Shown here: in pieces, positions 5,518 to 7,774 of the stretch
Position numbering within the stretch: position 1 is the stretch's first letter
Layout of the letters: each line of letters opens with the position of its first letter
DNA from: Caldifarciminota bacterium
Lineage (GTDB): Bacteria > Hydrothermota > Tepidihabitantia > Tepidihabitantales > Tepidihabitantaceae
Direction of reading: 5' to 3'
NCBI GenBank assembly: GCA_903908785.1
Contig: CAIVTL010000690.1
Span: 1-7,774, forward strand
DNA length: 7,774 bases
The notes under the pieces: model-generated
The model's input: only the letters and a program-made list of their open reading frames with translations
Told to the model about the DNA's origin: nothing
Databases searched by the model: none
Position numbers and translations under genes: made by a program

Positions 5518-6648
5518 CTACCATAGCTCCTCGTCGGGTGGGTTGTTCCAGTCATACCGAAGCTTCAGTTTGCTCTTGGCATCTTCCTCAAATGTCACGC
5601 GTGCGTAGGGGCCGATTCTGTCGTCGTGCGCGTAGAACTTGGTTATGCACAGACCCTTGGGGACGAGGCCAGCCGAGGTCATCAGTACGTCAGACGGTGG
5701 AACGCCGCCTTTGTTGAACACCTGCTGAACGTTTCCATCGTCGTAACCCACCAGGGCAACCGAATGGCCATCGCCTCGCCCGTTCGGTTCTTTGAAGAGC
5801 GTCGTCACAACCGGTATGCCGGAGCAGAGGTATGACTGCAGAAGGTCTCGGCAGAGGTCGGGGTGATCCTCGACAAGGAACATGTCGGGTGCCAATCCGG
5901 ATGACCGTATGGCTTCGCAGGTCTGCTGGATGGTGAGGCCTTGATTCGGCACGGGCCTGCCGGAGAGGTAGTACCGTGTTCCTGCCTCGGTGATTTCCCG
6001 AGGTGAAGGAACCCTAAGGTCATCATCGAAGGCGGACTTCTGGAGCGCGGCCCAGATGGCCGCAGTCGCACAGGCGCTATGTGTGCGATCTTGCTGCTGG
6101 AACGCAATCGCGTCCAGACCCAGCGTGATGCCAGCAAGGTGCGTCTCGTACCGCCTGCAGCACTTGAACAGCCGGCTTGCGTCCTGGGGTGGCGGTGACA
6201 GCACGCTCTTGCCCACGAATGCCTTGGGATGCGGCCGGAGCACTACATACCCGCGATAGGAGTTGCGAAGCTGCTTCGACAGAGGTGCATTGTCAGCTTC
6301 CGGCAGAGCTTTGGTTTCCCGCAGTACCGCGAGAAGCCGTTCCTCGTTGATGGTTTCCGTGAAGAAGTGGACGCGCCAACAGTAGTTCGGGTACTGACGC
6401 AGCGACTTCGCGTAGAAGCCGGCGAAGTCGTCCATATAGTCCTTGTCGATGTAGTGTGTCTCGCAGACGAAGCCTGCGCAACGGAGGTAATCCTTCACGT
6501 AGTGCACGAGGTATCTGAGTTGCCTGCTTTCCGCAGGCTTGGTGGGGCCCAGTGGACCCACGAACTCACTGACAAGCCGATAGAGCGATTCCGGCTCGCA
6601 GTTGCCGTACGTAAGGGAGTAAGTTGGGACCGAGGGTAGCGCGGGCAA
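5518..6648 (-). CDS. Papain/C39-like cysteine peptidase-fold protein
   Basis: Length is 376 residues from a TTG start lying six bases after the stop of the small gene upstream; there is no clear Shine-Dalgarno, and the first internal ATG is at residue 72. The central part has the layout of a papain-like/C39-like fold: a glutamine cluster and aspartate AFQQQDRTH (182-190), SACATAAIWAALQ with the candidate nucleophile Cys193 at a helix start, and GDGHSVALVGYDD (292-304) with candidate His295. LCITKFYAHDDRIGPYARV (333-351) follows and may supply an acidic residue. The N-terminal ~180 residues, with YCWRVHFFTETINEERLL and YRGYVVLRPHP, are unassigned. There is no signal peptide or membrane helix, so it is probably cytoplasmic despite 11 cysteines. 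Peptidase or transglutaminase-like activity is inferred from motif order only. The frame ends at a TAG beyond which it stays open for another 142 codons. Confidence 0.75.
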   Translation of the reverse strand: MPALPSVPTYSLTYGNCEPESLYRLVSEFVGPLGPTKPAESRQLRYLVHYVKDYLRCAGFVCETHYIDKDYMDDFAGFYAKSLRQYPNYCWRVHFFTETINEERLLAVLRETKALPEADNAPLSKQLRNSYRGYVVLRPHPKAFVGKSVLSPPPQDASRLFKCCRRYETHLAGITLGLDAIAFQQQDRTHSACATAAIWAALQKSAFDDDLRVPSPREITEAGTRYYLSGRPVPNQGLTIQQTCEAIRSSGLAPDMFLVEDHPDLCRDLLQSYLCSGIPVVTTLFKEPNGRGDGHSVALVGYDDGNVQQVFNKGGVPPSDVLMTSAGLVPKGLCITKFYAHDDRIGPYARVTFEEDAKSKLKLRYDWNNPPDEELW

Positions 6649-6654
6649 AGCCGG

Positions 6655-6813
6655 CTAGTTGAGGGTCAGGTTCAGTTCCTCTTCGCGAGAAACATACGTT
6701 TTCTCGACCTCGCGTATGCTCGCTTCGTAGGTTTTGAACACCTCTTGAATGGTCTCAGACAGCGTCTTCTGCCTGTCCGACGGGGGGGGCTGCTGCGGTT
6801 GTTCGGGGGTCAT
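6655..6813 (-). CDS. 52-residue charged helical protein
   Basis: The ATG at 6813 is supported by AAAGGA at 6820-6825 (six bases away) and by a promoter about 30 bases further upstream, so this is the best-supported translation start on the minus strand. The product has a Pro/Gln-rich head (TPEQPQQPPPSDRQ) and a long, strongly charged amphipathic helix rich in Glu, with Tyr/Phe/Val at intervals (TIQEVFKTYEASIREVEKTY). It could form a short coiled coil. I recognise no family. It ends at a TAG, then two sense codons, then the TTG of the cysteine-peptidase-like gene, all in one frame. It may be a small partner of that protein, or the N-terminal segment of one longer polypeptide interrupted by amber codons. 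Confidence 0.65.
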   Translation of the reverse strand: MTPEQPQQPPPSDRQKTLSETIQEVFKTYEASIREVEKTYVSREEELNLTLN

Positions 6814-6817
6814 AAGG

Positions 6818-6825
6818 CTTCCTTT
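6818..6825 (-). promoter_or_regulatory. Ribosome binding site of the 52-residue gene
   Basis: AAAGGAAG on the minus strand, four to six bases before ATG 6813. It is the only strong Shine-Dalgarno in the three-ORF minus-strand block, so ribosomes probably load here. Confidence 0.7.
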
Positions 6826-6841
6826 CGTGACACTGCGCCAC

Positions 6842-6869
6842 AATATAGCGGCTGACTGCCCCTTGTCAA
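6842..6869 (-). promoter_or_regulatory. Sigma70-type promoter of the minus-strand operon
   Basis: On the minus strand a consensus TTGACA (6864-6869) is followed after 16 bases by TATATT (6842-6847), one mismatch from TATAAT. Transcription would start near 6835, leaving an untranslated leader of about 20 bases before ATG 6813. No operator palindrome is obvious around it. Confidence 0.7.
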
Positions 6870-7088
6870 GGCCGGTAGAACCGTGAGTCAAGCCGCGGCC
6901 GTGGGTGCCCGCCAACCTCCGCGGGAGGCAATCCAAGTCTCCATCACAGTTTCGCTGATATGACCCGGCACGCTCGGGCTCGCGGGCGGCCAATGTGCAG
7001 CGCTTTGAGTTCGGCGTCAGGCGCGGCTGGGCCGCGGCCCTAGTTTTCCTTCAGCCCAAACACCTGCTCACAAGTCGCAGCCAGCACT

Positions 7089-7105
7089 TACGGCCGCAGG
7101 CCGTA
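7089..7105. other. Perfect 7-bp hairpin
   Basis: TACGGCC and GGCCGTA separated by GCA. Downstream of the 129-residue minus-strand gene by about 195 bases; it could be a transcript-end structure but has no adjacent T-run on either strand. Confidence 0.35.
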
Positions 7106-7114
7106 GCAGCAGAG

Positions 7115-7154
7115 AGTGCCCCAGTGCTCAAGTGGTCCAGTGGTCTAGTGCGGC
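7115..7154. repeat. Octamer array, AGTGNNCN
   Basis: Five consecutive 8-base units: AGTGCCCC, AGTGCTCA, AGTGGTCC, AGTGGTCT, AGTGCGGC. The AGTG head is invariant. The period is 8, unlike the 7-base arrays on the left. Confidence 0.8.
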
Positions 7155-7163
7155 TGATAGACC

Positions 7164-7184
7164 ACGGCTTACGGCTCACGGCTT
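7164..7184. repeat. Heptamer array, ACGGCTY
   Basis: Three 7-base units: ACGGCTT, ACGGCTC, ACGGCTT, followed by a degenerate GCGGGCG. Confidence 0.75.
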
Positions 7185-7222
7185 GCGGGCGGGTCTGGCA
7201 GGTCCAGGGAGAAAACCCTACC

Positions 7223-7250
7223 ACATTGCAGATTGCAGACTTCAGATTGG
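7223..7250. repeat. Heptamer array, AGATTGN (copy 2)
   Basis: Units ACATTGC, AGATTGC, AGACTTC, AGATTGG followed by CGG; the same word family as 4644-4664, 2.6 kb away. Confidence 0.75.
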
Positions 7251-7299
7251 CGGACCCAAACCTTGGCGGCTCTTGGCGGTTCTCACTCCCGAGCGCCGG

Positions 7300-7689
7300 T
7301 CAGTCGCGGTCGAGCGTGATGTTGAAGACGTTGGCCGTGATTGCCCGGAGTACTTCCGGCCTGAGTCCGTACGCGGTCCAGTAGTCGGTCGCTGCAGAGG
7401 CGAGTTGGCGCAGGGTTTCGCCCGAATGCTGGCGGCAGAGTTTGTCCACGTGGAGGGCGAAGTTACGGTAGGGGACGAACTGGATGGGCGGGACGCCGTG
7501 TTCCATGAGCACTTGTTTGACCTGCGTGAAGCGGAGTTCGGAGCGTTCGGCCGCGGTGCGGTAGTTGTAGGTCTGGCCGGCGGAGTTCCCGTCGGCCCGG
7601 CAGGGGATTGAACCCTGCCGGACCGCGTTGCCGTAGCGCCGCGTGGCGCGGGCAACCGCAACCTGTCGCCTGGTGTCGTTGTTCATCAT
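7300..7689 (-). CDS. Unrecognised 129-residue protein
   Basis: The start is a tandem ATG-ATG (7689, 7686) with GAGGAG at 7695-7700, five bases upstream; the frame ends at TGA. The N-terminal ~45 residues are basic and low in hydrophobics (RRQVAVARATRRYGNAVRQG), followed by an AGQTYNYRTAAERSELRF segment. A more globular C-terminal half reads VKQVLMEHGVPPIQFVPYRN, FALHVDKLCRQHSGETLRQL and DYWTAYGLRPEVLRAITANV. There is no signal peptide, membrane helix or catalytic motif. The basic N-terminus would suit nucleic acid binding (inference only). A 9-bp inverted repeat interrupts the coding sequence at 7597-7621. The octamer array upstream occupies the place where a promoter would be expected, so the promoter is either within it or beyond the window. 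I know no homologue. Confidence 0.65.
   Translation of the reverse strand: MMNNDTRRQVAVARATRRYGNAVRQGSIPCRADGNSAGQTYNYRTAAERSELRFTQVKQVLMEHGVPPIQFVPYRNFALHVDKLCRQHSGETLRQLASAATDYWTAYGLRPEVLRAITANVFNITLDRD
7597..7621 (-). repeat. 9-bp hairpin with tRNA T-loop-like loop, inside a coding sequence
   Basis: Minus strand: CCGGCAGGG, loop TTCAATC, CCCTGCCGG. The loop fits the T-loop pattern TTCRANY exactly and the inner five pairs match a T-arm stem. No acceptor, anticodon or D arm could be found around it, so it is not called a tRNA. Confidence 0.7.
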
Positions 7690-7700
7690 GAAAGCTCCTC

Positions 7701-7774
7701 AGGGATAGAGGGACCAAGGGATCGAGGGATCGAGTGCGAACTGCAAGGGATGGAGGGATCAAGGGATCGAGGGA
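7701..7774. repeat. Octamer array, AGGGATCR, running off the right edge
   Basis: Eight-base units AGGGATAG, AGGGACCA, AGGGATCG, AGGGATCG, AGTGCGAA from 7701. A 5-base interruption (CTGCA) follows, then AGGGATGG, AGGGATCA, AGGGATCG and a partial AGGGA to the end. It abuts the ribosome binding site of the 129-residue gene. Confidence 0.9.

Larger units (their letters stand above)
6870..7299. other. Gene-free repeat-rich spacer
   Basis: About 430 bases between two minus-strand transcription units with no credible gene; the plus-strand frames through it are repeat translations (LQIADFRLAD and similar). It contains a CCTCC/GGAGG hairpin with a 3-base loop (6916-6928), a perfect 7-bp hairpin (7089-7105), one octamer array and two heptamer arrays. 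No T-run follows either hairpin. Confidence 0.65.

Noticed and set aside
5092..6813. UAG reassigned to an amino acid throughout the genome
   Set aside because: TAG ends the histidine kinase, the COG4705-type gene and the 61-residue gene at natural C-termini in this same window, so it works as a normal stop here; only local readthrough or mutation remains possible.
6995..7611. Plus-strand frames over the right spacer and the 129-residue gene
   Set aside because: They start in repeat DNA, run antisense through the better-supported minus-strand gene, and show no family motif.
7597..7621. tRNA gene
   Set aside because: Only a T-arm-like hairpin is present; no acceptor pairing, anticodon arm or D-arm can be folded around it, and it lies within a plausible coding sequence.

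Overview
The window reads as bacterial chromosome, roughly 60% GC by eye, with Shine-Dalgarno-led genes, a two-component sensor and an ABC-2 exporter. The lineage cannot be fixed. The DUF-rich content and the abundant degenerate 7- and 8-base intergenic repeats resemble what is seen in large uncultivated-lineage genomes (inference, weak).

Left part, 1-4097, plus strand: a compact block of annotatable genes. It begins with the last 70 residues of a sensor histidine kinase. A four-repeat integral membrane protein of the COG4705 type follows. After a ~107-base gap come five tightly packed genes: a membrane-anchored protein with a likely PsbP/DcrB-like domain, a 61-residue two-helix membrane peptide, an ABC ATPase, an ABC-2 permease, and a secreted C-terminally anchored beta-sandwich-like protein. 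Spacing in these five runs from direct abutment to five bases, so they look like one transcript and one exporter module. Its substrate cannot be read from sequence.

Middle, 4098-5091: no intact gene. It holds a decayed UvrD-type helicase N-terminus, five different tandem arrays that all have a 7-base period, and a 69-base imperfect direct duplication.

Right part, 5092-7774, minus strand: a good sigma70-type promoter and Shine-Dalgarno drive a 52-residue charged peptide gene. It is followed by a 376-residue cysteine-peptidase-like protein and a 134-residue ORF. All three are in the same reading frame and separated only by single UAG codons plus a few sense codons, which is the most unusual feature here. 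Further right is a repeat-rich spacer with 7- and 8-base arrays, then an unrecognised 129-residue protein whose coding sequence contains a 9-bp hairpin mimicking a tRNA T-arm. An octamer array lies against its ribosome binding site and runs off the window edge.
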